Assembly (NCBI RefSeq): GCF_020193575.1
Contig: NZ_JADYVD010000019.1
Span: 62,001-126,000 of the forward strand
Direction of reading: 5' to 3'
DNA length: 64,000 bases
DNA from: Ensifer sp. IC4062
GTDB lineage: Bacteria > Pseudomonadota > Alphaproteobacteria > Rhizobiales > Rhizobiaceae
Positions 25,012 to 33,609 of the stretch are shown here, piece after piece. Position numbers and translations under genes: made by a program. Each line of letters opens with the position of its first letter. The stretch's first letter is position 1. The notes under the pieces are model-generated. The model was not told the DNA's origin, did not search any database, and worked only from the letters and a program-made list of their open reading frames with translations.

Positions 25012-25422
25012 ATGGAATTCCATCAGGGGCGGCTACTCGATCATGTGCATCTCCGCGCAAGAGACCTCGCCGCCAGCAAGCGTTTCTATCGCGCAATTCT
25101 TGCTTCGCTCGGCCATAAGCCGACCTTCGAGACCGAGCAGGCGATTGCGTTCGACGAACTCTACATCGATCAGGCCGAAAGCTATCGCAGCCATGTTCAC
25201 ATCGCCTTTCAGGCGATCGAACCGGATGGAGTTCGCCGCTTCTATGAAGCCGGCCTTGCGAACGGCGGAACGGACAATGGCGAGCCCGGCGAGCGGCCCT
25301 ATCATCCCGGCTATTTCGCCGCCTTTCTCCTCGATCCCGACGGCAACAACATCGAGGCGGTCTATCATGGACCGACGACGCGCTCGGCCGCCGATGTTGT
25401 CATCCATCCGCTTGGAGACTGA
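25012..25422 (+). CDS. VOC (glyoxalase/dioxygenase) family protein
   Basis: The 136-residue single-module VOC protein starts LLDHVHLRARDLAASKRFYRAILASLG and ends with AFLLDPDGNNIEAVYHG, which carry the His and Glu metal-ligand positions of the fold. The substrate is unknown. The ATG at 25012 has a strong GGAGGATGTT. The frame continues upstream into the RIME-like element, which argues against an earlier start. The YdeI-like gene follows three bases after the stop, so the two are translationally linked. Confidence 0.85.
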   Translation: MEFHQGRLLDHVHLRARDLAASKRFYRAILASLGHKPTFETEQAIAFDELYIDQAESYRSHVHIAFQAIEPDGVRRFYEAGLANGGTDNGEPGERPYHPGYFAAFLLDPDGNNIEAVYHGPTTRSAADVVIHPLGD

Positions 25423-25425
25423 AGC

Positions 25426-25692
25426 GTGACGGGGACAGGCAACGGCATGGCAAGTCTCAGGCGCGCCATCCAGCCGATGCCCGACGATATCGCCGCACGG
25501 CTGCATGACAGCGGGCTTCAGGCCGCCTATACTGCGCGCCCCGCTTATCAGCGCAACGACTATCTCGCCTGGATCGCTCGCGCTAAACGCGACCAAACTC
25601 GCGAAAAGCGTATCGCCCAGATGCTTGCCGAACTTGCAGCCGGAGACGCCTACATGCGCATGCCCTATCGCAACCGGTGCGGCGAGAAATAG
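25426..25692 (+). CDS. YdeI/OmpD-associated (OmdA) family protein
   Basis: The 88-residue protein matches the C-terminal OmdA domain: pairs of helices with QRNDYLAWIARAKRDQTREKRIAQMLAELAAG. In other bacteria the domain has been linked to antimicrobial peptide tolerance; its biochemistry is unknown. It lacks the N-terminal DUF1905-like half of longer members, so it is a short form. The GTG start at 25426 follows GGAGACTGAAGC and lies next to the stop of the VOC gene. An ATG at 25447 is an alternative. Confidence 0.75.
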   Translation: MTGTGNGMASLRRAIQPMPDDIAARLHDSGLQAAYTARPAYQRNDYLAWIARAKRDQTREKRIAQMLAELAAGDAYMRMPYRNRCGEK

Positions 25693-25768
25693 CGTCAGCC
25701 GCAACTGTTCGACGCGTCACGGCGCGTCGCTCCTGGGCGGGGGCCGTGCCAAACGAGCGATCGCGCCG

Positions 25769-26650
25769 TCAAACGTCCCGACTCGAATGCGCCCAGTCCA
25801 TGTAAAGGTCGCGCGCCTTGACGGCGATCGGGCCGGCCTGGAGGTCGCGGTCGTCAAGGCGAGTCACCGGCAGCACCTTGGAATAGTTGCCGGTGGTAAA
25901 GATCTCGTCCGCCGTTTCGAAATCGGCCATCGTCATCGTGGTCTCGACCACTTCGAAGCCTGCCTCGCGCAAGAGGCTCATGACGCGGAAGCGGGTGATG
26001 CCGGCCAGGAAAGTCTTGTTGGCGGCCGGCGTGAAGACGACGCCGTCCTTCACCATGAAGATGTTGGATGATCCGGTCTCGGCGATATTGCCGAGCATGT
26101 CGCGCACAAGCGCATTGTCGAAGCCGCGCGAGCGCGCTTCGTTGAGGATCCGGGCATTGTTGGGATAGAGGCAGCCAGCCTTTGCATCCGTCGGCATGCA
26201 CTCGATCGTCGGCCGGCGGAAGGGTGACAGGGTCAGCGATGAGCCGCCATGAGCGTTGCCCATCGGTGCCTCGAACAGGCAGAGCGCGAAACGGGTCGAT
26301 TCCGGATCGGCCGCCACGACGCTCCAGGAGCCGTGCTCGCCCCAATACATCGGCTTGACATAGATCGCCGTCTTGCCGTCGAATTTCTTCACGCCCTCCC
26401 AGGTCAGCGCCTCGATCTCTTCGGCGGCCATGGTGGGCTTGAGGCCCAGCGATACGGCCGAACGATTGACGCGCTGGCAATGCAGATCAAGATCCGGCGC
26501 GATGCCGTCAAACCAACGGGCGCCGTCGAAAACCGTGGAGCCGAGCCACATCGCATGGGAAGTCGGCCCGATCAGCGGGGGATTGCCGGAAAGCCACTCA
26601 CCGTCGACATAGGTCCAGGTGGTTGAGCGGGGGGATGTATCGACGGCCAT
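25769..26650 (-). CDS. Branched-chain amino-acid aminotransferase-like (PLP fold type IV)
   Basis: The 293-residue aminotransferase has the class IV fold. The N-terminal WTYVDGEWLSGNPPLIGPTSHAMWLGSTVFDGARWF is typical, the PLP lysine is in MPTDAKAGCLYPNNARI, and the cofactor-phosphate loop is in NIAETGSSNIFMVKDG. It is called IlvE-like; D-amino-acid transaminase activity cannot be excluded, as rhizobial paralogues differ in substrate. The ATG follows GGAGAG on the minus strand. It is divergent from the alcohol dehydrogenase gene, with a GntR-like dyad between them. Confidence 0.87.
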   Translation of the reverse strand: MAVDTSPRSTTWTYVDGEWLSGNPPLIGPTSHAMWLGSTVFDGARWFDGIAPDLDLHCQRVNRSAVSLGLKPTMAAEEIEALTWEGVKKFDGKTAIYVKPMYWGEHGSWSVVAADPESTRFALCLFEAPMGNAHGGSSLTLSPFRRPTIECMPTDAKAGCLYPNNARILNEARSRGFDNALVRDMLGNIAETGSSNIFMVKDGVVFTPAANKTFLAGITRFRVMSLLREAGFEVVETTMTMADFETADEIFTTGNYSKVLPVTRLDDRDLQAGPIAVKARDLYMDWAHSSRDV

Positions 26651-26719
26651 CGGGCTCTCCTCTCGTTATCGTCCGTTCGGCCGCGACCTTCTTTCGGCTG
26701 GATCAATCCAACCGCCATA

Positions 26720-26740
26720 GTGGTCGGACCTACTGGTCAG
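26720..26740. promoter_or_regulatory. GntR/FadR-like dyad
   Basis: TGGTCGGACCT contains the perfect palindrome GGTC-G-GACC, followed four bases later by another GGTC (ACTGGTCAGT). This resembles FadR/GntR sites (TGGTNNNACCA). It lies between the divergent aminotransferase and alcohol dehydrogenase genes. No GntR gene is present in the window, so the regulator is unknown. Confidence 0.35.
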
Positions 26741-26907
26741 TGCGAAGCGCGGCCGGGAAAAGCGGACATTTTTCCCTGATCCAGCTCTAGCCGAAAAACA
26801 CAGCATCGGGGTGAATGGGTACATCAAAAAATGTCATGCCGTCCATTGTGGAACCGGCCGAACCGCCATGCCAAAATAGCCGTACGAGCACAGGAGCCAG
26901 ACCAGTC

Positions 26908-27948
26908 ATGAAAGCGATGTATTACGACGCGTTCGAAAAGACGCCGGAGATCAAGGTTTTGCCGGATCCGAAGCCGATCGAAAACGGAGTCGTCATCAAG
27001 GTCGAGGCGACCGGCCTTTGCCGCAGCGATTGGCACGGCTGGATGGGACACGACGCCGACATTCGTTTGCCGCATGTGCCCGGCCACGAACTCGCCGGAA
27101 CCATTGCGGCCACCGGACGCGGTGTCCTGCGCTACAAGGTCGGGGACCGCGTGACCGTTCCGTTCGTTTCCGGCTGTGGCCGTTGCGCGGAATGCCGCTC
27201 GGGCAACCAACAGGTTTGCGAGGCGCAGTTCCAGCCGGGCTTCACCCATTGGGGCTCGTTTGCCGAATATGTGGCGATCGACTTTGCCGACCAGAACCTC
27301 GTGCACCTGCCGGAGAGCATGGATTTTGCGACCGCCGCAAGCCTCGGCTGCCGCTTCGCCACATCCTTCCGTGCGGTCGCCGACCAAGCCCGCGTCAAGG
27401 GCGGTGAATGGGTGGCGGTGCACGGCTGCGGCGGCGTCGGCCTCTCAGCGATCATGATCGCCGCGGCGCTCGGCGCCAACCCGATCGCGATCGACATTTC
27501 CGAGGAAAAGCTCGCCTTTGCCCGCAAACTTGGCGCCGTGGCCGCGATCAACGGCAAGGAAACGGGAGACGTTGCCGAGGCCGTAAGAGAAATCACCAAG
27601 GGCGGCGCCCATGTCTCGATCGACGCGCTCGGTTCGCCGGTCACCTGCTTCAATTCTATCAAGAACCTGCGCCGGCGCGGGCGCCATGTGCAGGTGGGCC
27701 TGATGCTCGCCGAACATGCCACACCGCAGATCCCGATGGCACAGGTTATCGGCCACGAACTCGAGATCTACGGCAGCCACGGCATGCAGGCCTGGCGCTA
27801 TGACGCGATGCTGTCGATGATCACCGCCGGCAAGCTGAACCCGAAACAACTGATCGGCCGCGAGATCTCGCTCGAAGAGGCCGTGCCGGCGCTGGTGACC
27901 ATGGACCGGGCAACAGACCTCGGCATCAGCGTGATCACCCGGTTCTGA
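26908..27948 (+). CDS. Zinc-dependent alcohol dehydrogenase
   Basis: The 346-residue medium-chain dehydrogenase has a catalytic zinc Cys in [15 protein letters not shown] and the following GHELAG. Structural zinc is held by [15 protein letters not shown] (C-x2-C-x2-C-x7-C), and the NAD(P) fold has [10 protein letters not shown]. The order and length fit the family well. The substrate is not evident. The start at 26908 follows CAGGAG at slightly long spacing; the frame extends 31 codons upstream without homology. Confidence 0.9.
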   Translation: MKAMYYDAFEKTPEIKVLPDPKPIENGVVIKVEATGLCRSDWHGWMGHDADIRLPHVPGHELAGTIAATGRGVLRYKVGDRVTVPFVSGCGRCAECRSGNQQVCEAQFQPGFTHWGSFAEYVAIDFADQNLVHLPESMDFATAASLGCRFATSFRAVADQARVKGGEWVAVHGCGGVGLSAIMIAAALGANPIAIDISEEKLAFARKLGAVAAINGKETGDVAEAVREITKGGAHVSIDALGSPVTCFNSIKNLRRRGRHVQVGLMLAEHATPQIPMAQVIGHELEIYGSHGMQAWRYDAMLSMITAGKLNPKQLIGREISLEEAVPALVTMDRATDLGISVITRF

Positions 27949-28020
27949 TCAGGGATTCCGATTGCCGCACTGCGCTGTTATGGTTTTCGCAAGCAAGACG
28001 AATCAACGAGGGGTCCCGTC

Positions 28021-28515
28021 ATGGCGCTTGCGGCTCGAACCACCGAAAGTGAACTCTATCGGCCTGTTCTCGGCAGCAACTCCCGGCATCCGAACGGCTG
28101 GCCGATACGCGTGATCGTCAGTTCGCAGACCGAGGCGCGCCACAACCGCCATCTTTGGGCGCCGACGCATCTCGTCTCGATCCGCGCGCCCGCAAGCCGG
28201 CTACTCTCCATGATCGAACTGCCGCCCGAGCGGCATCTGGAGCTTTACTTTGGCGATGCGACCGACCCGGACTCACCCGATGCCGCACGGGCGGAGGCGA
28301 TCGAGGCAACCTTTGCTTTCATCGACACGCTGCCCGGGGACGCACATCTGCTCGTCCACTGTCTTCGGGGCTTCGGCAGATCGACCGCGCTGACCCTCGG
28401 CATTCTGGCGCGCTACATGGCGCCTGAGAAAGCGGCCGCCGCCCTTCATGCGCTGCGCCCGGACGCCAAGCCGAACCGGCATGTCGTCGGGCTCTGCGAT
28501 GCCGCCCTGGGCTGA
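28021..28515 (+). CDS. Tyrosine/dual-specificity phosphatase-like protein
   Basis: The 164-residue protein contains the phosphatase loop HCLRGFGRST (Cys114-x5-Arg120), followed by a helix typical of cysteine-dependent phosphatases. An acidic loop (FGDATDPDSPDA) upstream may supply the general acid. It resembles rhizobial and other proteobacterial tyrosine phosphatases annotated as protein-tyrosine-phosphatase. It is soluble, without a signal peptide. The ATG follows GAGGGG. It stands alone between alcohol dehydrogenase and dehalogenase genes. Confidence 0.82.
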   Translation: MALAARTTESELYRPVLGSNSRHPNGWPIRVIVSSQTEARHNRHLWAPTHLVSIRAPASRLLSMIELPPERHLELYFGDATDPDSPDAARAEAIEATFAFIDTLPGDAHLLVHCLRGFGRSTALTLGILARYMAPEKAAAALHALRPDAKPNRHVVGLCDAALG

Positions 28516-28744
28516 AGGGAAAACTTGCAAAGCAGGCGCTGCGTTTTCCGACAAAAGACTGGAAAGGCTAATTAAATTCGCATTGCTCCGCATGATGACA
28601 TTGTGCGCCGCACAAAGTTTTGACATGATCCCAGGAAACAACTGACGAAGCGTTGCGCCTACCGCACCGGGGCCGAGGTCGGAACCGATTTTCAGCGAGC
28701 ACGATGCGTGATGCGCCGCTGAATGGTGATGACGGGAGAGTTCG

Positions 28745-29407
28745 ATGTCTCTGGCGGCCTATGTCTTCGATGCCTATGGCACGCTTTTCGATGTGCATGC
28801 GGCGGTGCGACGGCATGCCGAAGCGATCGGCCCCGACGGCCAGGCCTTTTCCGAACTCTGGCGCGCCAAGCAGCTCGAATATTCCTGGGTGCGCTCGCTG
28901 ATGGGCGCCTATGTCGATTTCTGGCAACTGACCGAGCAATCGCTCGACTACGCCTTTCAGCGCTTCCCCTCGGCCGATCCGAAGCTCAAGAAGTCGCTGC
29001 TCGATGCATATTGGGAGCTTGACTGCTATCCGGAAGTTCCGGCCGTGCTCAGAGGTTTGAAGGAGCGCGGCGCCCGCATTGCCATTCTTTCCAATGGCTC
29101 ACCGGCCATGCTCGCATCGGCGGTGAAGAACGCAGCGCTCGACATCGTCATCGACGATGTGTTCTCGGTCGACGCGGTCAAGGCGTTCAAGACGGCGCCC
29201 ACGGTCTACGATCTGGTGACGACTAAGTACCGGCTTTATCCGCACGCGGTTTCGTTCCAGTCGTCGAACCGCTGGGACGTTGCCGGAGCAACAAAATTTG
29301 GCTTCCGCACCGTCTGGATCAACCGTTACGACATGCCGGACGAATACAAGGACTATGGTCCGGCGCTCATTCTCCCCTCGCTCGAAAGTCTGCAATTCGG
29401 CATCTGA
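28745..29407 (+). CDS. Haloacid dehalogenase, type II (L-2-haloacid dehalogenase)
   Basis: The 220-residue HAD-superfamily enzyme opens with the nucleophile motif FDAYGTLFD (Asp9). It has Arg40 in WRAKQLEYSW, Ser-Asn at 116-117 in LSNGS, Lys149 in FKTAPTVY and the SSNRWDVAGA block, which are the residues used by type II dehalogenases to hydrolyse (S)-2-haloacids. Position 150 is Thr where the family often has Pro, a minor change. The ATG has GGGAGAG upstream. Natural substrate is uncertain. Confidence 0.9.
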   Translation: MSLAAYVFDAYGTLFDVHAAVRRHAEAIGPDGQAFSELWRAKQLEYSWVRSLMGAYVDFWQLTEQSLDYAFQRFPSADPKLKKSLLDAYWELDCYPEVPAVLRGLKERGARIAILSNGSPAMLASAVKNAALDIVIDDVFSVDAVKAFKTAPTVYDLVTTKYRLYPHAVSFQSSNRWDVAGATKFGFRTVWINRYDMPDEYKDYGPALILPSLESLQFGI

Positions 29408-29462
29408 GCCTGTAAGCGCGCACTCGAACGAATTCGACAGGGAGCGGCGGATATTTTTTGCC

Positions 29463-29575
29463 CTCATTCCTGTGCTTGTCATAGGAATCCAGCCAGCCGA
29501 AGTCTTTGGGCTGAAAGAAGTTTTCCGCGCCGCAGACGCGGCGCTGCTGGATCCTGTGACAAGCACAGGGATGAG
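29463..29575. repeat. 113-bp cloverleaf-like palindromic element
   Basis: Imperfect inverted arms of about 30 bases (29463-29493 and 29546-29575, three differences) enclose two further hairpins, CAGCC/GGCTG (about 29492-29512) and GCGCCGC/GCGGCGC (29527-29533 and 29538-29544). The whole can fold as a cloverleaf. It matches the pattern of large palindromic intergenic repeats in rhizobia (RIME2-like). No coding potential is seen. Confidence 0.7.
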
Positions 29576-29604
29576 AAGGAGAGCCTTGCCGCACTCACAC
29601 ATTA

Positions 29605-29692
29605 GGCGACATGCATCTTTGGGCGACATGCATCTTTGCTTTATGCCTGTCGCTGTCCCAAGACCGCTGCACACTGTTGGGCGACATGCATC
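29605..29692. repeat. Three direct copies of GGCGACATGCATC
   Basis: Identical 13-mers are found at 29605-29617, 29622-29634 and 29680-29692. The last copy runs into the stop codon of the LysR gene on the opposite strand. This motif follows the palindromic element directly and is probably part of the same intergenic mosaic. Confidence 0.65.
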
Positions 29693-30584
29693 AGATCTTC
29701 TCGACCAGGAAATCGATGAAAGCGCGGATGCGGGCGGCAAGGTGTTCATGCCCGGCATAGACGGCGTGCACCCGTTCTATGTCTTCGGGATTGTGGTCTT
29801 CCAGCACCGGCACCAATCGGCCCGCGTCGATATCCGGCTGCACATGGAACTGACCGACGCGGCCGAGGCCGAGACCCGCAATGCAGAGATTTCGAACGAT
29901 TGCGCCGCTGTTTGCCTGCATGTTGCCGGTCACCGGGCGCACATAGACGTTGGACGAGCCCGGGTCGCGGAAAGGCCAGCCGTCGAGACTGCGACGGAAA
30001 TTGAAGGTGAAGCAATTGTGTTGGGTGAGGTCATCCGGCGTCCGCGGCACGCCATGGGCCTCGAGATAGGCCGGTGCGGCGACAATCACCTGCCGGCTCT
30101 CCAACAGCTTGCGCGCCTTGAGCGTGGAATCGCGCATCGGACCGGAGCGGATGGCGATGTCTGTCCGTTCCTCGATCAGGTCGATGGTACTGTCGGTTAG
30201 AGAGAGGTCCAGTTGCACGTCGGGATAGCGCGCGAGGAATTCCGCGGCAAGCGGCAGGATATAGCGATCGCCGAAGCCGACGGATGCGTTCACCCGTAGT
30301 GGACCCCGCGGCATCGAGCGACCGCCGCCGGATACCACCTGTTCCGTCTCGGCGATCGCCATAACGATGCGTTGCGCGCGCTGAAGGTAGACTTCTCCCT
30401 CCGGCGTCAGCTGCAGCATGCGGGTGGAGCGCATGACGAGCCGCGTCCCGAGTCTGTCCTCGATCCGCGAGACAAGTTTGCTGACTGCAGAGGGCGACAG
30501 TTTCAGCCGCCGGCCGGCGGCGGAAAAGCTGCGCAGTTCAGCGGCGGCAACAAAGACTTCCATTTCGCCGGCGCGATTGTCCAT
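29691..30584 (-). CDS. LysR family transcriptional regulator
   Basis: The 297-residue protein has the N-terminal LysR helix-turn-helix (MEVFVAAAELRSFSAAGRRLKLSPSAVSKLVSRIEDRLGTRLVMRST, residues 8-55) and a periplasmic-binding-like effector domain starting near residue 90 (GPLRVNASVGFGDRYILPLAAEFLARYPDVQLDLSL). It is divergent from an MFS exporter gene, the usual arrangement of a LysR activator or repressor and its target. The C-terminal end abuts a GGCGACATGCATC repeat. Confidence 0.9.
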   Translation of the reverse strand: MDNRAGEMEVFVAAAELRSFSAAGRRLKLSPSAVSKLVSRIEDRLGTRLVMRSTRMLQLTPEGEVYLQRAQRIVMAIAETEQVVSGGGRSMPRGPLRVNASVGFGDRYILPLAAEFLARYPDVQLDLSLTDSTIDLIEERTDIAIRSGPMRDSTLKARKLLESRQVIVAAPAYLEAHGVPRTPDDLTQHNCFTFNFRRSLDGWPFRDPGSSNVYVRPVTGNMQANSGAIVRNLCIAGLGLGRVGQFHVQPDIDAGRLVPVLEDHNPEDIERVHAVYAGHEHLAARIRAFIDFLVEKI

Positions 30585-30739
30585 TTTGCATCACCTTTGA
30601 ATCCAGTTCACAGGCATTTATCCATTCCTGCGGATTATCACACAAGTCCGATCGATCCATATTCCCGGTCATCAATCACTCAACCGCGGCACGACCGCAA
30701 AGCTCAGCCCGCATCGCGTGCGGGCCGGAAGGTATTTCT

Positions 30740-31921
30740 ATGCCCATCGCTCTCTTTGCCTTGACGATCGCGGCCTATGCGATCGGAACAACGGAATTCG
30801 TGATCGTCGGTCTCCTGCCGACGGTCGCCTCCGATCTTCACATCTCCCTGCCGCTCGCCGGCCTCATCGTCAGCGTTTATGCCCTCGGCGTCACTTTCGG
30901 CGCGCCGGTGCTGACTGCGCTCACCGGCCGGATCAAGCGCAAACCCTTGCTGCTTGGCCTGATGGCCCTCTTCATCATCGGCAACGCCGCCGCGGCGCTT
31001 TCGCCCAGCTACGAACTGCTGCTCGTCGCACGGGTCCTGTCGGCGTTCGCACATGGCGTCTTTTTCTCCGTCGGCTCCACGATTGCCGCCGATCTTGTGC
31101 CCGAAAATCGCCGCGCCTCGGCGATCGCGATGATGTTCATGGGGCTGACGGTCGCAATCGTCACCGGCGTGCCGCTCGGTACCTATATCGGCCAGACCTT
31201 CGGTTGGCGCGCCACCTTCTGGGCGGTCACCGCGCTCGGCGCCATCGCCTTCATCGGCATCGCGGCCTTGCTGCCGAATACGCTGACCAAAGCGGCCGCG
31301 GCGCGTCTCGTCGATCAGGTTCGCGTGCTCGGATCCGGCCATCTGCTTATCGTCTTCGCCATGACCGCGCTGGGCTATGGGGGCACCTTCGTCGCCTTCA
31401 CGTTCCTCGCACCGATCCTGCAGGAAATAACAGGCTTCTCCGAAGGCAGCGTCAGCCTCATCCTGGTGCTCTATGGCATCGCCATCGCGATTGGTAATAT
31501 CATCGGGGGAAAGATCGCCAACCGCGATCCGGTAAAGGCACTGATCGGGCTCTTTGTCGCCCAAGCAACCGTGCTCGTGCTCTTCACCTTCACGGCCCCT
31601 TCTCCAGCACTGGCGCTGGTTACCCTGGCGGCGCTCGGCTTCCTTTCCTTCGCCAATGTGCCCGGCCTGCAGCTCTATGTCGTCCAGCTTGCCAAGCAGT
31701 ATCGCCCCGGCGCCGTCGATGTCGCCTCGGCGCTCAACATTGCTGCCTTCAATCTCGGCATTGCGGTCGGCGCCTGGCTCGGCGGCGTTGTGGTCTCCTC
31801 GCCACTGGGTCTCGGTTCGACGCCCTTCGTCGGCGCGATGCTGGTTGTGGTCGCCCTGGTTCTGACGTTGTGGAGCGGCGCGCTCGACCGGCGCGCGGTT
31901 CTCGTCGCGCAGCCGGCTTGA
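30740..31921 (+). CDS. MFS transporter, DHA1 (AraJ/PbuE-like) family
   Basis: The 393-residue protein has twelve predicted membrane helices. The start FALTIAAYAIGTTEFVIVGLLPTVASDLHISLPLAG is typical of the sugar-efflux/arabinose-efflux subgroup of DHA1 exporters. The cytoplasmic loop motif A is seen as GAPVLTALTGRIKRKPLLLG. Exported substrates of this group include sugars, nucleosides and drugs. The ATG has GGAAGG upstream. It is divergent from the LysR gene and followed after 83 bases by an aldo/keto reductase gene that may be cotranscribed. Confidence 0.88.
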   Translation: MPIALFALTIAAYAIGTTEFVIVGLLPTVASDLHISLPLAGLIVSVYALGVTFGAPVLTALTGRIKRKPLLLGLMALFIIGNAAAALSPSYELLLVARVLSAFAHGVFFSVGSTIAADLVPENRRASAIAMMFMGLTVAIVTGVPLGTYIGQTFGWRATFWAVTALGAIAFIGIAALLPNTLTKAAAARLVDQVRVLGSGHLLIVFAMTALGYGGTFVAFTFLAPILQEITGFSEGSVSLILVLYGIAIAIGNIIGGKIANRDPVKALIGLFVAQATVLVLFTFTAPSPALALVTLAALGFLSFANVPGLQLYVVQLAKQYRPGAVDVASALNIAAFNLGIAVGAWLGGVVVSSPLGLGSTPFVGAMLVVVALVLTLWSGALDRRAVLVAQPA

Positions 31922-32004
31922 ACCTTCGTCCGGCCACCACAAGTATAGAATGTCGAATTCTCGCCCGGCACCTTGCCGGGCCTCTCCAACCTAGGAGCTT
32001 TTCC

Positions 32005-32838
32005 ATGCACGCAGTCAATTCCAACGGCGCCAATATTCCCGCCCTCGGTTTCGGTACCTTCCGCATGCCGGGCGCCGACGTTCTTCGCATTCTGCCCGAA
32101 GCTCTCAAGCTCGGCTTTCACCACGTCGACACGGCGCAGATCTACGGCAACGAGGCGGAAGTCGGTGAAGTGATCCACAAGTCAGGCGTTCGGCGCGCCG
32201 ATATTTTCCTGACGACGAAGGTATGGGTCGACAATTATCGCCACGAAGCCTTCCTCGCCTCCGTCGACGAGAGCCTGAAAAAGCTGAAGACGGACTACGT
32301 GGATCTGCTCCTCCTGCACTGGCCGGGCAGCGACGTGCCGATGACCGAGCGCATCGGCGCACTGAACGAAGTGCAAAAGGCCGGCAAAGTGCGCCATATC
32401 GGCGTGAGCAACTTCAATATTGCCCAGATGGAGGAAGCAGTCCTGTTGAGCGACGCGCCAATCGCTACGAATCAGGTCGAATACCACCCCTACCTCGACC
32501 AGACCAAGGTTCTGCAAGTTGCGCGCCGGCTCGGCATGTCACTGACAGCCTACTATGCCATGGCCAATGGCAAGTCACCCTCCGATCCGCTGCTCAAGGA
32601 CATCGGCGCGCGCCACGGCAAGACGGCGGCACAGGTAGCCTTGCGCTGGCTTGTACAGCAGAAGGACGTGATCACGCTGTCGAAGACGGCGACGGAGGCT
32701 CGGCTCAAGGAAAACTTTGCGATCTTTGATTTCGCACTGACGCCTGAGGAAATGGCGGAGATCCGCAAGCTTGCCCGCCCGGACGGCCGGATCGTCAGCC
32801 CCGCGGGTCTGGCGCCGGAATGGGACAAAGCGGCCTGA
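32005..32838 (+). CDS. Aldo/keto reductase
   Basis: The 277-residue (alpha/beta)8-barrel NADPH-dependent reductase has the full catalytic tetrad: Asp42 and Tyr47 in HHVDTAQIYGNE, Lys72 in TTKVWVDN and His105 in LLLLHWPG. The GVSNFNIAQMEEAV block is the family's second signature. It resembles the 2,5-diketo-D-gluconate reductase/AKR5 group. The start at 32005 follows TAGGAG. It sits downstream of the MFS gene on the same strand, so export and reduction of a common carbonyl compound is possible but unproven. Confidence 0.9.
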   Translation: MHAVNSNGANIPALGFGTFRMPGADVLRILPEALKLGFHHVDTAQIYGNEAEVGEVIHKSGVRRADIFLTTKVWVDNYRHEAFLASVDESLKKLKTDYVDLLLLHWPGSDVPMTERIGALNEVQKAGKVRHIGVSNFNIAQMEEAVLLSDAPIATNQVEYHPYLDQTKVLQVARRLGMSLTAYYAMANGKSPSDPLLKDIGARHGKTAAQVALRWLVQQKDVITLSKTATEARLKENFAIFDFALTPEEMAEIRKLARPDGRIVSPAGLAPEWDKAA

Positions 32839-32878
32839 GTGACCGCATCGCGACGCTCGCGATCAGACGAACGAAACG

Positions 32879-32908
32879 CGCACCCGCTGGATCATTCCCG
32901 CGGGTGCG
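32879..32908. terminator. Stem-loop between convergent genes
   Basis: CGCACCCGC (32879-32887) and GCGGGTGCG (32900-32908) form a perfect 9-bp stem with a 12-base loop, in the 89-base gap between the convergent aldo/keto reductase and DUF2267-like genes. There is only a short TT on the plus side, so it may serve both directions weakly. Confidence 0.5.
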
Positions 32909-32927
32909 TTCTGTGTGGATCGAACAA

Positions 32928-33320
32928 TCAGACGAATTGGCTAAGACCCGGCACGGAGGCGACGACTTCATCGACGACCTCGTCGCCCGCCTTTTCCTTG
33001 GCGAAAGCGATCGTTTCCTTGGCGAGCGCGGTGATTTCGCCCATGCCGAGGCCCTGGCTCATCAACTGCTGGCCGAGCGCCATGACGCCACCGCCGCCGA
33101 TCGCCGACATCAAGCCCCCGAGCAGACCGCCACCGTTGCCGCCTTCGCCATTGTACTGGGCGACCAATTCCGGCGCGCCCGGGATGGCTTCGATCATCCT
33201 GGCAACCGGACCCTCCGCCGCCTCGCGCTGCAGAAAGCCGAGAATCATACCGACCGCCTTTTCGGCCGTTGCAGGTTCGATGCCGACATTTTCCGCCACG
33301 CGCGTGACCAGCTCACTCAT
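32928..33320 (-). CDS. DUF2267/DUF937-like small protein
   Basis: The 130-residue protein has an N-terminal helical domain with MSELVTRVAENVGIEPATAEKAVGMILGFLQREA, similar to DUF2267, a Gly-rich linker (about residues 58-78; GEGGNGGGLLGGLMSAIGGGG) and a C-terminal helix pair. Function is unknown. The ATG is preceded by GAGGAGATTTTC on the minus strand. A perfect 16-bp palindrome lies 21 bases upstream of the start codon, overlapping the likely promoter. Confidence 0.75.
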   Translation of the reverse strand: MSELVTRVAENVGIEPATAEKAVGMILGFLQREAAEGPVARMIEAIPGAPELVAQYNGEGGNGGGLLGGLMSAIGGGGVMALGQQLMSQGLGMGEITALAKETIAFAKEKAGDEVVDEVVASVPGLSQFV

Positions 33321-33341
33321 GAAAATCTCCTCATTTGAATT

Positions 33342-33357
33342 TTGACGTTAACGTCAA
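33342..33357. promoter_or_regulatory. Palindrome TTGACGTTAACGTCAA, MerR-type operator candidate
   Basis: This perfect 16-bp palindrome lies between the minus-strand DUF2267 start and the divergent ATPase gene. On the minus strand it contains TTGACG, usable as a -35. Such ACGT-N2-ACGT palindromes placed at the promoter are typical of MerR-family sites (for example LiuR). A diverged copy is found at 46787-46807, also just upstream of a small minus-strand frame. Confidence 0.45.
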
Positions 33358-33609
33358 GGTAAATGACCGCCTCCGAAATAACAAGCGGCAGCGAACAGTT
33401 CATGACGCAGTCAGACCGCCGCCGAAAGAGCCTGAGGCACATACCCAAGCGCATCGTTTCACGGACCGTCGCCCTTGGCAACGCACTCGATCGAGCAACA
33501 TGTTGCCGCGCCTAGTTGCACCGCCTATAACAGAAATGCACGATATTTCAGTGACGGCGCAGCGCAATGAAACGCCGGCTTTCATAGGCAAAACGGAGAT
33601 CAAGCCCAC
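33358..33609. other. Intergenic, no gene seen
   Basis: The rest of the divergent gap between the DUF2267 gene and the ATPase gene (about 250 bases) shows no gene, repeat or clear hairpin. It should contain the ATPase promoter. Confidence 0.35.

Noticed and set aside
29605-29692. CRISPR-like repeat array
   Set aside because: The three 13-mers are short and unevenly spaced (4 and 45 bases apart), with no cas genes; they belong to an intergenic repeat.
30704-31942. 412-codon minus-strand frame rich in Arg, Asp and Gly
   Set aside because: It is the shadow of the MFS transporter gene, whose twelve helices are read on the plus strand.
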